A stretch of 64,000 bases of DNA from Diphasiastrum complanatum (GCA_029204225.1 CM055107.1:4906353-4970352), one strand, 5' to 3'. Positions 44,996-58,255 are shown, counted from the first letter of the stretch. Numbers and translations: made by a program. Notes: generated by a model not told the origin, from the sequence alone.

Positions 44996-45309
44996 ATCCG
45001 ATATACTCTTTTTTCTAGAATTCCTATTGAAAATCTAATTGTATTATGAGGTACTATCAGTCACATATTTCAACAAAAAAAATAAAAAAGACATAAAAAT
45101 AATAATAAATAAAAAATAAAAAAATTTCGGACGTGAACACCTCATTGGAACTTATCCTTTTTTTGGGTCTGACCGTATGACCTAAATTCAGAAAACAAAT
45201 TTAGTTCCAAATTTTTTTTAAATGAGTCTTGGTCAACAATCAACTTTGACTGACAATATCCTCTAATGCTTGCCCTACTAGAAAATGGAGGGCCTGGATT
45301 AACTTAACT

Positions 45310-45750
45310 TGTTGCAAGATCAATACTGTACAATACAATGTAAATCAACACAATACATGAAACCACACAAGGGAGAACACTCGGAGAGAAAAGATAGGCA
45401 TATATTGCAAATGAGGTTCTTCTTGAAAATGGACTCTTCCACTTCTATATATACTTGGAGTGGTGGTCACTTACAAAAAGACATTATGGGACTAAATTAA
45501 CTTTGAATCACATTGGTGCCATGGGAGAAAACCCCAATAGGCCTTTGTGACTAACTTTTTACATAACTTGAAATTACATATTTAGGTGCAGTGCCCATGG
45601 CAATTTAAATTTAGAACTAAACATAAGCCAGTACGATAACGTAAAAGCCTAAACTTGATGGGCAAGTTCTACCTTTAAATCCTATCTTGCTTGTAATTTT
45701 AAAGATGTTCCGCAAGATGGCTAGAATATTCCTTGGAATATCAGCCTACA
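45310..45750 (-). repeat. LTR in minus orientation
   Basis: On the minus strand a purine tract GGAGGGGATAA (45751-45761) precedes TGTAGGCTG, and the segment may end in TTGCAACA at 45310. A TATA box, TATATATAGAAG, lies at about 45440-45452. Only one copy is seen; the far end is uncertain. Confidence 0.4.
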
Positions 45751-46967
45751 TTATCCCCTCCGTTAAGAACTTGGCAGTCCCATGCCAAGTGCAATGTTAA
45801 GACCCCACTCCTTACGGTGCTGGAGGAGTAAAAAATCGATGTAGCTTGTAGATGTGGAAATTTTTGTAAAGTGCTGCTCTGTAGGAGATGAATCTTTGAA
45901 GAAGTATGAGTGTCTCTAGAAGATTTGAATTGAAGCAGGGTGGAGTTGGCTCGTTGATGACTGGCTTCCAATTGCTCACACAAATGATTCAACGGATGAT
46001 GTACGCGAGCTTAGTATTTCTTGAGACATGATGAACACTGCTTCTCAAACAACAAGACCTCAACCAATGGATTGACGTGACGTTGTTCATGTGCCATGTA
46101 ATAAAAGGATCTATTCAAATGGAAATGCTTATCAATCTTTATATTATCCTGCCGAAACAAATGAATATTTTTCTCATTCGACACTTCATGATGAATATCA
46201 ATACCAAGATCACAATGATTATATCTTTTTTCAGAAAAAAAAATCCTATAAAGTCTTTTCTCGTGGATTTTACCTATTCTTTAATATATTCTTTTATGGG
46301 CCTCACCACTACGTTATTTATTTCAATTCATTCTACTTTACATTTCTCATTGAAGATTTCTTGAGTGCCCTTTATGAGTGGAAAAAAGAAAGATGAGAGA
46401 TATAGAGTGACATTTCCATTCCTTACTCTATTTTATTACTTTTTCTTCTTCTTTAGTTTCTAGTGTTTTCTGGGTCACAAGCAATTTAGGATAGGTACAT
46501 TCAAGAATTCTCTATGGATCAATGATCTTGCAAAGCTCATAAAGCATGGTAACAAGTCATTATTCGTTACTTTGTCTATGTTCTACAACGAAGTGGCTAT
46601 TGGCCTGATCAACCTCAAGCTGCTAATTTTCCACCTGCAACAGAACTCTCAAGCAGATGACAAAGATGCTTCTATTTTCAATGTCCAAGATTCAAATGGG
46701 AATGTGCAATTAAGTCAAAGATTTGAGGCCAAAAGAAAGCAGTTGCTCTTCAGTGACATATTCAATTAAATGCAAGGTTTTTTGAAAACTTTTTCTCACA
46801 ACAAGAAAGGAGGGCAATTTTCCAATAAGCTATTGGTTTTACACAAGCGATAAAATATCTACGCTTTTCCAATTTCAAAGTCTTCAAAAGTCACAATAAA
46901 GTCCTCTTCAATAAATCTCCTCATCCAATACTGTAGAGGGACCTGTAGCTGTTTGAGAAGGGGGCAA
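45751..46967. other. Stretch with weak frames only
   Basis: Next to the LTR at 45750 lies probable 3' internal sequence of the same element. At 46077-46396 a Tyr/Phe-rich frame (LYYPAETNEYFSHSTLHDEY) and at 46572-46769 a short frame (LQQNSQADDKDASIFNVQDS) are open but unrecognised. They may be worn retroelement tails. Confidence 0.3.
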
Positions 46968-47455
46968 TGTTGGCAGATTCCTTGAGGCCAACATTAACAA
47001 TAAGTTGCGAGGGTCGTGGCATCCTGCATGCGTAAGCCCATGGCCCAATGAGCACCTGTAAATAATCTGTTTTGGAATAAACTAGACTTTGGGCCATGTG
47101 ATTAAAATGATATTAAAAGGCCAAAGTTTAAGTTAAACTTAGTAAGTTCCTAAGTTTTTGTAGTTAGGTGAGTGTGCTTCTTTATACACCGTAGATTAGC
47201 TTGTGTTTCTGGTGAAGGGTGTGGATTTCAATCTCACCTCCTTGCAAGTTATCCAATAGAAAGCAAGGGGCAAGGGCCACTCCAAAGATAAAAAGACACC
47301 TATTGTACACCATTTGGATATACTATTTTGAATAGGAGAAACTCTACTCAATTTTGGTGCCTCTCCTCTCTCGTGGCTCCTCTCCTCTTCTCCATCTCTC
47401 TTCCCCTCTCTACTTCTTGGTTCTTGATGTCTCTCTCCCTCTTCTTCAGCATATC
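46968..47455 (+). repeat. LTR, plus orientation
   Basis: It begins TGTTGGCAGATT after the purine tract GAGAAGGGGGCAA. It contains GAGGGTCGTGGCATCCT, GGCCCAATGAGCAC and GATAAAAAG (TATA-like, about 47298). The same segments occur inverted at 51800-52260. The right end is set only by the start of minus-strand copia at 47459. Confidence 0.65.
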
Positions 47456-47458
47456 AGT

Positions 47459-48340
47459 TCATTCAGAAGTGGCTGTGTGAAGAGCTTGATTATTAGAAGA
47501 GTAGCAGTGGCTGAATTTGTAAAGATAGCCGCTTCTTCTGAAGGCTAGAACCTTTTGAGATTTGTCAAGAATTGTGTAGCCTTCTGTATCGAATTCAACC
47601 CTCCGACCTGAATCGATGATTCTGCTAACTGAGAGTAGATTCTTGGTCAGATTTGGAACATGAAGAACATTGCACAACAACTTGACTTCACCTCTCTAGA
47701 ATTCTCAACTTTGATTGTTCTTTCACCTTCGATTGAATGTGATGAGTTGTCTCCAAGTTGCACAACTCGAGAGTGGATGAATGACTTATAGTCTTTGAAC
47801 TAGTCGCGATGGTGAGTCATGTGTTGAGTTGCTCCATAATCTAGATACCAAGAATTGATATCCTGTTGTTCTCCAACTTTGGTTATGAACGTTGTTTCAT
47901 CTTCATCTTGTAGCTGGATTGAGTGACTGGTCATTGCATTGTGTGTTTGTTTTTGGATTTGCTTCTTCTTTTTGTTGTTGTACTTCCAAGTTTGGTAGTC
48001 CTTGATTTCATGGCCAGTTCTCTTACAGTATCTGCGGAATAGTTTCTGCACTGGTTGGAACGATGAAAAGGTTGAACCAGAATTTGGTCTAGTTTGCATG
48101 TTGCTCTTCTTGTCAGTATAACCTGACTTTGTAGATCTCTTGAATCCAAACTTTTGATTTTTCGAATATAGAGCTTGAGGATCCGATCCTAAGCCTGAGG
48201 AGGATGCAGATCTTCCGATCTCCTCTTGTAGGAGTAGTGAAATTACCCTTGACAAAGTGAGGTGCTCCTGGGTCAAAATTGTAATGATCCAATTTTTGCA
48301 GGCTTTAGGTAGACTCGATAATAGAGTCATGAGGATGAGC
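47459..48340 (-). pseudogene. Ty1/copia gag end, zinc knuckle, protease, pre-integrase region
   Basis: Minus-strand reading from 48340: LLSSLPKACKNWIITILTQE, a Gag end; a basic linker; the knuckle YCKRTGHEIKDYQTW, in which the first and last Cys are replaced; and the protease start WYLDYGATQHMT, where D-S-G has become D-Y-G (about 47850). After a stop, LCNVLHVPNLTKNLLSVSRI (47680-47620) marks the GAG-pre-integrase segment; the frame ends at 47459 beside the LTR. It belongs to the same subfamily as 16878-18126 (compare CKRSNHDIKDY). Confidence 0.8.
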
Positions 48341-48620
48341 CAATTCAACGTGAACCTAGGCCTTGTACACTGGAAGATCGTGAGGCATCCTACAGTACCT
48401 TCAAAAAATGAAGGATTTCCCATGATGCTGGATTCCAATTGCACTCCTACAGCGATGCAAGTTGGGCATCACTCAAGGATGACTATAAAAGTGTGTGAAA
48501 AGGGTGCACCATCGCAACAAAGGAAGCCATTCTCTGGGTCTGCAAGAAGTAGACCATCACCGCTCAGTCATCCTAAGAAGTAGGATATGTCACAGTCACC
48601 AAGATAGCCCTCAAGAAAAG
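48341..48620 (+). pseudogene. Ty1/copia RNase H fragment
   Basis: Plus-strand frames give LGLVHWKIVRH, ILQYLQKMKDFP and then HSYSDASWASLKDDYKSV, the first RNase H Asp motif. After a TGA come TIATKEAI, KK(stop)TITAQSS and EVGYVTVTKIAL. Three frames and several stops are needed. It lies head-to-head with the minus-strand copia gag at 48340. Confidence 0.7.
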
Positions 48621-49065
48621 ATCATTGATAATGCAGTAGCTATAATGGACATGCTTTTCTTTATCTTGAATGATATTGAATGTTTTGATGTCTGATCGTT
48701 GTCAATACATGTTCAGCTGTTTATTCTTATTCCGCACACTGGCTCACTCTTGTTGAATGCTTAAACAAATTAAAAAACATAGGTCAGCAGTGTTTTTCTA
48801 CACTCTAGAAGATTGTAGATATGATCTAGCAGTAGTAGCCGCCAGTCAGAATCGAATTCTATCTGAGTACAATGAACTCATTGTTCTGCTAAGATACACA
48901 TCAGTTGTATAAGAGCAATCGAGGTTCGAAGAGAAGAGAGCACGAACGCGAATCACTTTTGGTTTCATTTCGTGCAACAATTGCCAACACTCAACTTCTC
49001 AATAGGTCATTTATTTTTCAGAAAAAATAAATAAAGAGAGATATATTGAGGAAGGTGTAAATAAT

Positions 49066-50040
49066 ATGGTCCAAGAAACATGCTTCGTGCATGTCATAAA
49101 TTTTTTGATTTCATTGGATAATGACTTGCCCAACAATGTAAAGCACAATAAAGAAAGCATCAAACTTTTGTCGAAAACCATTGATAAGAAGTTTGTGTAT
49201 GATTGGATCAGAGTAGCAACGAGCAGCAGCCGGAGCATATCGACAAAATTGCAAGTGCATCTATCTACATCGTTGACTCAGGTTGTACATAAGGTGAAGG
49301 AAAGACATATAGAAAGCACAAGGATTGGACCACGGTACAAGTAGCTCCAACGATGGATGGAGATTCTTTTCTAAAGTCAAAACTTCCAAAGCTGCAGAAG
49401 CCATCTGTTGCGGCACAGAAGAGTCAAATTTCATATCCGTTCCTCCATCTCTTTGGGATCATCCAACTTTGTACATATTCGACAACATAGAATCTTTGAG
49501 TTCGAGCTATATCACGTCAATGGTGCAGCACTACTTGACAACACTAATGACACAACACAAATTATGTGTCATTGTTCTATTCTTGGAGCAAAGCATCAAA
49601 GGAGTCAAAGGGAGCCTAATGGCAATGTGTGACGTACGGTGCTCAGTTTTTGATGGATATTACGAGACAACACCCGACAGGACAAATTTTTTAATTCAAA
49701 ATCTATAGCCTACATTGTTTGTTCTATATAATGCAGAAGAGACAAACGATATAAGTTCCTGTGCACACAACAAATTTAAGTTCTTGAAATTGTGTTTTGA
49801 CAATAGTGAAAAACGCTCAAAAAGCTATCTAATGTGCAAGCCATCTCACAAAAAAAGAACAAAGCATTGGAAAGGCGTGAATAGCATTGTTGAGTCCTTC
49901 TCTGCTCCGGACTGGTCGGTGTGTTTATATCGACTATCTTATATGGTAGCCACATTGCTAAATGTCGGTGGCCGAAACATTGTTTCGACGACACTCCAGA
50001 AAATACAAATCTTACTAAAGCCTATATGGAGAATATGAAA
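49066..50040 (+). other. Unassigned open frames
   Basis: Three overlapping frames are open (92, 127 and 107 codons), with no recognisable motif. Fragments such as NNVKHNKESIKLLSKTIDKK, HPTLYIFDNIESLSSSYITS and NEKRSKSYLMCKPSHKKRTK-like sequence (SEKRSKSYLMCKPSHKKRTK) look protein-like, so this may be a decayed gene or unknown element. Frame breaks lie at about 49340 and 49710. Confidence 0.3.
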
Positions 50041-50100
50041 TGTTTGGAATCTGGTTCAGATGGTCAATCTTCTGAAGAATTAGATGGAGCCAGTTAGATA

Positions 50101-51129
50101 TCAATTTTTCTCTAGACGGTCACAAGTATGATCTGTTGTTGATGAATTGTCCTCTTCTTTTTGAACCACTGGTTTGATAGTCCAAGTTGTAGGATCAACT
50201 TTAACTGCACGTTCACGATTTTCAAAAGTGATTTTTCCGGTACTCCAGTTATGAATTACTTGCGCAACTCGTAACCATGGATGTCCCAATAGAACTCGGT
50301 AGACATTTGGCGCTTCTGGTAAGTCCATTACTACGAAAGTAATGACGAACTGTACTCTCGCAATTCTGACATGTATATCTTCAACCATTCCTCACAGACG
50401 AACTATCGTTTGATCAGCTAGCTTAATAGCAAAAGTTGAAGGCTTGATCTTTGTAAGACCCCATTTTGCACATAGCTTTGTAGAAATCAGGTTAACTCCT
50501 GAACTGCCATCTATCACAGCTGCTTCCTTAGGAAATTGTCTATGTTGTATCAGCATAGTGATATTCTTTTGTTCACTTTCCCAAGCGGCTCCAACATGGA
50601 GCACTTCATTAGATTCTTCAAATCCAGCACAAAAAAGTGGCTCTTGATAAACTTCTGATTCTTTTTGGGCTAATTTTTGCGACTTCTTTTGCTTTTGGCA
50701 CCAACTTCAGGAACTCTCCCAATGAAATATTGATCTTACTAGACAAGATATTCATGAGCAGTTCTATTTGTGGCACTTCCAGTTCAGTCATCTTGAAGGG
50801 CTCTTTATGATATTGCAACTGGTCATTCATATCCATACGTGAATTTCTTGGTGGCTGCAAACTTCTGTTGTTGCTTTAGCAGCTTCAAGCTCCCCTTCTT
50901 CTTGCAGATGTTTAATCCACTGCCTCATATCCTGATATCTTCGTTTTTCTGCATGAATATTTGAATATACTCCCAATGCTATTGGTGTAAGTATCAACAT
51001 GTTTTGTAAATTGGTGGCTGGTATCAACCGATCTAGGTATTGCAGGGGTGATACCAGCCGAGTATAAACCGGGTATGAGTATATAATTTTTTCGCTAAAA
51101 TTAGCCATTTTATAAAGGGTAGTATGCAT
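50101..51129 (-). pseudogene. Ty3/gypsy gag end and protease
   Basis: Minus-strand: a Gag tail (51129-50827, about 100 codons, RRYQDMRQWIKHLQEEGELE), a pre-protease segment MTELEVPQIELLMNILSSKI and a frame shift near 50670. The protease follows with AVIDGSSGVNLISTKLCAKW (Asp kept) and LADQTIVRL, a stop at 50392, then VFIT-like VQFVITFVVMDLPEAPNVYR, LLGHPWLRVAQVIHNWSTGK and TFENRERAVKVDP. It ends at 50101. It is a third, more distant relative of the proteases at 11207 and 28990. Confidence 0.75.
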
Positions 51130-51594
51130 TTAATGAAAAGCATGTCCCTTTTGAATGTAATATGCATATGATTTTAAAGGCTGATATTTTGTTGGTGTCC
51201 ACCAATGTCTTTGGGACACTATGAATAATATTTATGACATATGTAAATTTTGGAAACTAACTAAAAATGGATACTATATTGATACCATGTTAAATTTGAA
51301 TTTTTTGTGCCTAATCCAGGTATCGATATGTGCATTGACTGGCTAAAACCAGACTGGGTCGGGTATAGACCGCATATCACAAAATCATATACCGGATGGG
51401 TATGAGTCTACGATACCATTGTTGATACCAACCGGGCACCTATATACCTGCACAACACTGGTTAGAACACTAAGATAGGATCCTAAATTTGCCTAGTTGC
51501 TAGATTTAGATGCTTTCTGCTTTCCTCTAACACTACCCCACTCTAACACTACCTTCCTAACACTAAACACATCCACAAACCATGATTGAGAGTG

Positions 51595-51707
<113 letters not shown>

Positions 51708-51789
51708 TAGCTCACTTGCTCATTATGCATGCTAATGGAGAAGGCTTTAACTAAATGAAAAACAAGAACAATGGAGAAAGAGAGCAAAA

Positions 51790-52260
51790 GAGAAAAGCAC
51801 ACAATAGGATTAGCAATGATTGAATAGCAAATGAGAACGCTTGCTCTCCAAAATGGTAGAGTTTTCTCCTTCTCATTAAGCATGGAAAATGGTTACAAAT
51901 GGTGCCTTTTTATCTTTGGGGTGGCCTTTGCCCCTTACTTCCTATTGGCTACTTGCAAGAAGATGGGATTGAAATCCACACCCTTCACAAGAAGCACAAA
52001 CAAATCTATGGTGTGAAAAAAAACACACCCCACCTACCACCATTTGACATTGACTAGTTTGCAAAACTTAGAAATTTAAGTTTAAGCTTAACTTTGGCCT
52101 TCTAATATTATTTTTAATTACATGGCCCAAAGTCAAGTTTATGTCTATAGTTATTTATTTACGAGTGCTCATTGGGCCATGGGCTTACGCACATAGGATG
52201 CCACGACCCTCACAACTATTTTTGACTAAATTATTTATGTACACTGTAATACCCTCAACA
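51790..52260 (-). repeat. LTR, minus orientation, relative of 46968-47455
   Basis: On the minus strand it begins TGTTGAGGGTATTACAGTG at 52260 and shares GAGGGTCGTGGCATCCT, GGCCCAATGAGCAC and GAAGGGTGTGGATTTCAATC with the plus-oriented LTR. The inner end is not fixed. Confidence 0.65.
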
Positions 52261-53339
52261 GGGCCTCTGACCTGAAGTAGTGTTAGTCCCTCGGCACCAT
52301 GGTGCTTAGTAGATCCCCCGTTTAGCACGTCTTTGTTGGATGAGATGGTCGATGATGTCTTCCATGAAGCTCAAGCGCTTTGGACTTTTTGAGTCCTTTG
52401 GAGTGAAGAAGGACTCCGGTTAACCAAAATTGATCGATCTAGGTTTGGAAATGGCTGGTCCATGGATCGCCAAGGAATGTCGCTCTATAATACACTCGTG
52501 CCACTGGTAGCTGGTCTTTGACTTTTTTCGAAACTAGGGTGGTATTTGGATCAAAAAATATGGGACGTAAGAAGTCATCCGATTTGGTCTCAACTCCCAT
52601 CAAAAATTCCAAGTCCCGGGCGAATTGTGTGGCCGCGCGAATTGTGGGGTCAGGACAATTCATATATTTTTTTGAAAACTACACGAGAGCCCTCTTGGCA
52701 TCTACATCCGTTTTCCAACCATGCTCGGAAGTGACTAGTGGCCAATTCAGAGTATTGAGCATGATTTGGTCCAGAGGAGTGCCACACTATAACTACATGT
52801 GTTGGTGCTTTGCTCGGCTATGTGGCTTAATGGCTGAGTCGTGACATTCAAACCGTCACGCTCGTCGAGCCTTGATCTCGAAATCGACTTGTTCAAGAAC
52901 TTCGATGATTTCAAATATATTGGTGCCTTTGGCAACTCGTCGATGTCGGGGACTTTGGTTGAGTTTAGTGCCTTGGCAATTTGTTGGCATCGGGGACTTC
53001 GGCTGAGTCGATGACTTTGGTTGAGTCTGGTGCCTTGGCAATGCGTTGGCATCAGAGACTTCGGCTGAGTCACAAAAAACATGAAGAATGCAAAGGTCTT
53101 CACAAAACTGATACTAAGTTAAAATAGGCTTGTTGTCAGCTCTTTCGGGAATGAGCAAAAAATGCGAAAAGTGTGAACTAAACTGTGCGACAAATAGTTC
53201 AAATATGCAAACTGGGCAAAAACTAGTTTAAAACTACAGCAATCTAAAAATGCAAGAAAATACTAAGGCTTTAAAGTAGAAACACATAAGGTTTTTTCAA
53301 ATCAAAGGTATTGGCACAATTTCTATCTCTCTCTCTACT
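52261..53339. other. Spacer with short tandem repeats
   Basis: No gene recognised. Units starting GTGCCTT(T)GGCAA at 52923, 52968 and 53030 repeat with GGGACTT(C/T)GG(C/T)TGAGT. Open frames over them are repeat-driven. Confidence 0.5.
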
Positions 53340-54035
53340 GATAGGAATGTGAATTTGAAGAATGTTTTGTTCATTCCATCAATCACTAAGAACCTTCTTA
53401 GTGTTAGTCAAACGCTTGACAAGGTACTCAATGTGGAGTTTGATGGTGATGTTTGCTTGATCAAGGGGGAAGTTATTGCAAAAGTGAAAAGGCAAGGTAA
53501 ATTATTCAAACTAGATGCTTGTGTTGTTGCTGACCAAGTTGGATGTATGGTAAAGGAGAAATTGTCAATGCAAGAGGTATGGAACAATTGATTGGTGCAT
53601 CTCAACTTCAAGTCATCAGAGGTGATGGCAAAGAGACATGTTGTTTTTGGTCTTCCCAAATCTCTAACTAGCATGCATCATGTTTGTGAACAATGCGCTT
53701 TATCAAAGTCACATAGATTATCTTACAAAAGATCTACATTTAGATCTAGTAATCCTTTCCAATTTGTGCATTTAGATATTCATAGTGTTACTACAATTAG
53801 CAATGACCTGGTGCGAAAATGTATGTGACATTCATTGATGATTTTAGTAGATTTTATTGGGTGTATCTACTAAAGAGCAAGGATAAGGTGTTTGATGTCT
53901 TTGTAAAGTTCAAGAATGCAAAGGAGGTTTAATTCAACACCAAAATCAAGTGCTTGAGGAGCGACAATGGTGGTGAGTACATTTCTACCAAGTTCAAAGC
54001 ATTTTGTGATGCACATGGGATCAAGAGAGAGCTAT
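53340..54035 (+). pseudogene. Ty1/copia pre-integrase and integrase fragment
   Basis: Plus strand: NVLFIPSITKNLLSVSQTLD (GAG-pre-integrase), a stop at 53591, then HHVCEQCALSKSHRL, a zinc-binding motif. FQFVHLDIHS (first catalytic Asp region) follows; then, in another frame, FIDDFSRFYW-like and [14 protein letters not shown] (second Asp), up to [10 protein letters not shown]. It is cut at 54035 by an LTR that starts TGTGAAAA. It is the same subfamily as 10663-10962 and 30080-32243. Confidence 0.8.
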
Positions 54036-54868
54036 TGTGAAAAATGCAAAAATTATGCTTGGTCAAGGCCAAATCTATGTGTATAGGATGATTACACGTG
54101 TGTGGAGCCTGTTCTCACGTGTGAAATAGATGTACTTTTCATGTAGTACAATCATATAGCTTGTACATATAGTTTAAATCAAGTTCTATTGGCTAAAAAG
54201 GCCAAAATCATGTTTTTTAGTCATATGCCACATGGCATCAATCTAGAGATTGCATGAAGCCACATCATGAGATTAGGTGTCAAATCTCATGTGTAGAGGT
54301 CTGCTCACACATGTGGAATAAGCTGAGGAAGTTGAATTTGCACTTCTAGAAGAGTTTTTCCTAGTTCTCTACATAGAAGAAAAATGGACCAAAAGTGCTC
54401 AAAATAGAAGGTTTTGTCCAAGTGTCAATTTTGCATGATGAATCATCACATGACAAAGCACCCTCACACATGTGAGATTAGAGGGATTATCAGTACCAAG
54501 AGCTCCCACATTTTGTATATATAGAGCCACATTTGGCCATAATCATTAAGAAACACCAATCTTGGTTTTGGAGGCAATTCTTGTCAACTTCATCATTTGT
54601 CTTGATTTTTCTTGATAGTTTTGAGTTCCTATCATATTGTACTTTGATTTCAGGCTGGAGTCCGTACTTTGACAGGTCTCACACATGTGAAACCAGCAAG
54701 TACAATTCCCTTTCATTTATAATTGTTCTTGTTAGATTTTCTCATCTAAATTTGATCTAGATTGATCTAAATTTTGTGTAGATTGATAGATCAATTGTAT
54801 CTAACATCCAATCACTCTTGTGGATCATTTTAGGATCCATTCTTGGTCCAATTTTGCAGATTTCCACA
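54036..54868 (+). repeat. 5' LTR of a further LTR element, inserted in copia integrase
   Basis: It starts TGTGAAAA and ends TTTCCACA, so the ends are short inverted repeats, and is directly followed by a primer-binding site. Length 833 bp. A TATA box, TGTATATATAGAG, lies at about 54516. CACACGTGTG-like motifs recur inside. The 5 bp before it (GCTAT) are the candidate target duplication; the 3' LTR is not in the window. Confidence 0.7.
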
Positions 54869-54881
54869 TGGTATCAGAGCC
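54869..54881 (+). promoter_or_regulatory. Primer-binding site for initiator-Met tRNA
   Basis: TGGTATCAGAGCC immediately after the LTR end. Confidence 0.8.
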
Positions 54882-55379
54882 AAGTACAAGAGGATTTATG
54901 AAGATTTGATGGGGTTGATCCAAAACTCTAAATCTCCCAAATTAGCAAGTTTGTGGAAATTGGCTAATTTTGAGGTAGAGAGTTTGAATTGATAGCTAGA
55001 TTCAATTTTTTTGTACCAAAATTTGTTGTAGGCTGTAGGTGTACCTTCCACACGTGTGGGGCCATACAGAACCTGTTTTGGTTGGGAAAATTTAAATTGA
55101 TGCATAATTTGACTCATACACCCAAATTTAGAGATTTTTAGTGCAAATTCAAGATTTTTCTATATAGATTCTATTCCTATGATTTGTTCTTGGATTAGAT
55201 CATCCAAATAATTTAATTTGAAGTTTGATTCAGGTGCATTAAATGTGTTTCTTTGATTTTTTGAGTACATGTCAAAGTTGAGAGAGATATTGCCAAAAAT
55301 CATTGATTAAGGAGTGATATGCAAGGTGAGAGGTTGAAATCCATTGTACCATCACTCTAGATTTGCTCAAGAGTGATAG

Positions 55380-55871
55380 TGTCATGCCCATGACTGGTCT
55401 CGGGTAGCATATCCACGCTAGGGACCGGTAGACCGACAACTCATAAGTTAATTGTGACTATAAGGAATTTGGGGCCCTTATGTGTACATGGTCATAATTA
55501 ATGGTTGTAGGCCTAAACACTTGATGGTGGATTTGTATGGGTCTATTAGTGAGTCATTGGGGAACTAGATGACATGGCCCAGATAGGCTACAGAGGTGTC
55601 CAGTGAGGTGTCACAGTGCACTACTAGTGGTGCATGGGCCTTGGAGCCTTATAAGTCTACCTATTGGGCTCTCACTAGTGTATGCTTGATAGCATGACCG
55701 ATGGCATGATGCTGCTGGTGTGATGCCTCATTCTTCTTTGTGATTGATCTATAGCTTGAGGGCTAGATCCGTTTGATCTAGGTTTGGTTGGGTTGGTTTG
55801 TCCACCATCAGGTTCCCTTGTGTTGCTTGTGACTGGCATGCTTCGAATAGGATCCTTGGATTAGGACTTTA
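55380..55871 (+). repeat. LTR of another element, with primer-binding site at 55875
   Basis: It starts TGTCATGCCC and runs to GGACTTTATA, followed by TGGTATCAGAGCC (55875-55887). The end resembles the CTTTATA end at 5031 and 10195. Internal sequence after it shows no gag or pol motif. Confidence 0.5.
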
Positions 55872-55889
55872 TATTGGTATCAGAGCCAA

Positions 55890-58255
55890 TTCTTAGCACG
55901 TTTTGCCATTGATTTGTGTTCATGATAAAATCTTGAATTGTGGGAATTTTTCTGTTGTGTGATATGGAATCTCGACACTATTTCGAGAATTCAGTGGAGT
56001 ATGCAACGAAGTGGTGAAAGTGCGTATTATGCTTCCCGTAAATTTCCTTGTTTGAAGTGTAATTGGTTGTGTGCTAAGTGCACTACTAGGTATACAATCG
56101 GTTCGATTTCTAGGCACTTCATATTGGTTTTTAGGAAGTAAATTTTCAGTTTTCAATTCACTTGTGTTGTCGTTTACTTCATTTGGGACACTTTTCCATT
56201 AGCAACGGGATCAATTAGAGGGAATGCTGGTTTTTTTTGGCTTTTTGTTCTTTAAACAGTGATTTAGGTAGTTAGCAATAACCAACATGTGGTTTCTTTA
56301 TGTTTACTTTCTAAGTTTGACGGTAACATGTTTTACTTAGTTCTAGAGTTACCAGGCCGATTTTTTTTACGAGCCTTGTGTTGAGTATAGTAAGTTGTTT
56401 TATTGTAGTTGATAATCAGTTAGTGTAAATACACAATTGGTGGTGAGCAATAATGTTCTTCTTATCTCAGAGTACTTGATGTTGTACTACGGTGATTGTA
56501 TAGATCAATTCCTGTTGTTTGCTAGCTAGAACGTGAGTCAGATTTAGAGTCAAGAAAAAATAGACAAACTGTAAGAGTTGCCAAAATGAAGTGATGTGGT
56601 GATTTTAATGAAATTAAATTGGGAGTCTTGTTGCACTATTGGCTTTTGAAAATAGTGAAAGACATCCATTTTGGATTGCAAAACTGCTACAAAATACTCA
56701 TGGGTCCATTGGTTGCACACCAACTCAAGAAATGAAAGTTATGAACTAGAAATTTTGCAAGTAATCCAAAGGGCAAGACAAGACGCTGGTGAAAAAATCG
56801 AACAAGGGTTGACGATCTGAATTTAGAAGATATAGATGTTTTATTTTCAAATGTTGCGTTGACAATAACTAATCATTTACGAAATTCAATTATATCCATT
56901 TTTTAAGAACTACTTGAATGAATGGGACAACCATCATCTTGAACTTGTCATCAACTAAGAAAATATGACTTACAAGGTTGCTTGACAACATTAGGTGTTG
57001 ATTTAGAAGAAGATATGTCAGTTGACTCTGATTCTGAGTCTTCAACTTTATCACTTGTAAGAAGGGAGTGTTGAAAATATGTCAAGGTCTGAATTGAAAA
57101 TTTGCTGAAAAATGTATTGTAAAATATATATGTCTCCCATATTTTTATGGGTTTTGAATCGGATTCCTCAAAAATCATGTTTTGTCTTCAAATGTTGTTT
57201 CATTTTTTCCAACTTTCGCTTGTCATGGTTGTGCCATAGACTTGATTTTTGAAACTTTTTATCATCGAAAAATGTTTCAGCACCAGATATCTCTGTAGCA
57301 TGGCAATGCCACACCACAGTTGCCACACTCATAGCCATGCAATTGCCACATGATCAATAACCATGTGAGAATGTGTGCATGCGTAATCCTTTGTTATTTG
57401 TGTGATTGTGAGCGTGGCAAATGGTGGTTATTTGTTGTTGTGCTTGTAGAAAACATATGACATCCATCTTGAAGAATATTCAAGAATCTTATCAATCAAC
57501 ATCTCATGTAACTTGCCCCAGCAAACATGGTTCATGTATATTGTACAAACCCTATGTATAAATGAACTCTCATGAGCAATCTACATGATTCTAAGTTCAT
57601 ACGAACATGAGAACAATTGCACAAAGGCTAAAGATATATTACAAAACTTACTTAATGACATTACTACTCTTCGAAAGCTGTTGGATATTGGGTGACAACA
57701 ACTACTCAAAAAGAATAGTTAGCCATCTTTTAATCTTTTAAAAATTCTAAATAAGATGCACAATTGTTGCTTACTAAACTCAAATACACCAAACACGGAC
57801 AATACTTCTTACCTCATTTATAAATCCACAACATGATCACCATCCAACATATTTTGATATTGGACTGCCAAGCAACATTCTGAAATTTAACAATGTTTAT
57901 TATAAAACAGCGAACACGAACACAAACTTCATGCCAAGACTTAATAATTCTAAACAAGACTCATTCCCATCTAACACACAATCAGCTAAATTTTACGTGA
58001 GCCAATAGCTCTTCAGCCTCTCGTGATCTTCTTTGATCACATTGTTTCAATTCTGTTTCATTTATAACGTGATCTTCTTTGATCACCTTATTTCATTTAT
58101 AATTAAGCATTGGGCGTGGCTGTGTGAGTAATTATATATCGATGATTCAAAGATATTGGTTGCAATAAAAAGAATATCATGACGGCCTTCATTGGTATCG
58201 CCAATTTGAGGTTCTTAATTTTTTAACAACACGTATTTCGCAGAAACTTGGATCA
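55890..58255. other. Stretch without recognisable gene
   Basis: Short frames only (at most 78 codons), no motif. It probably contains remains of the LTR element starting at 55380 and intergenic DNA downstream of the glyoxal oxidase gene. Confidence 0.4.
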
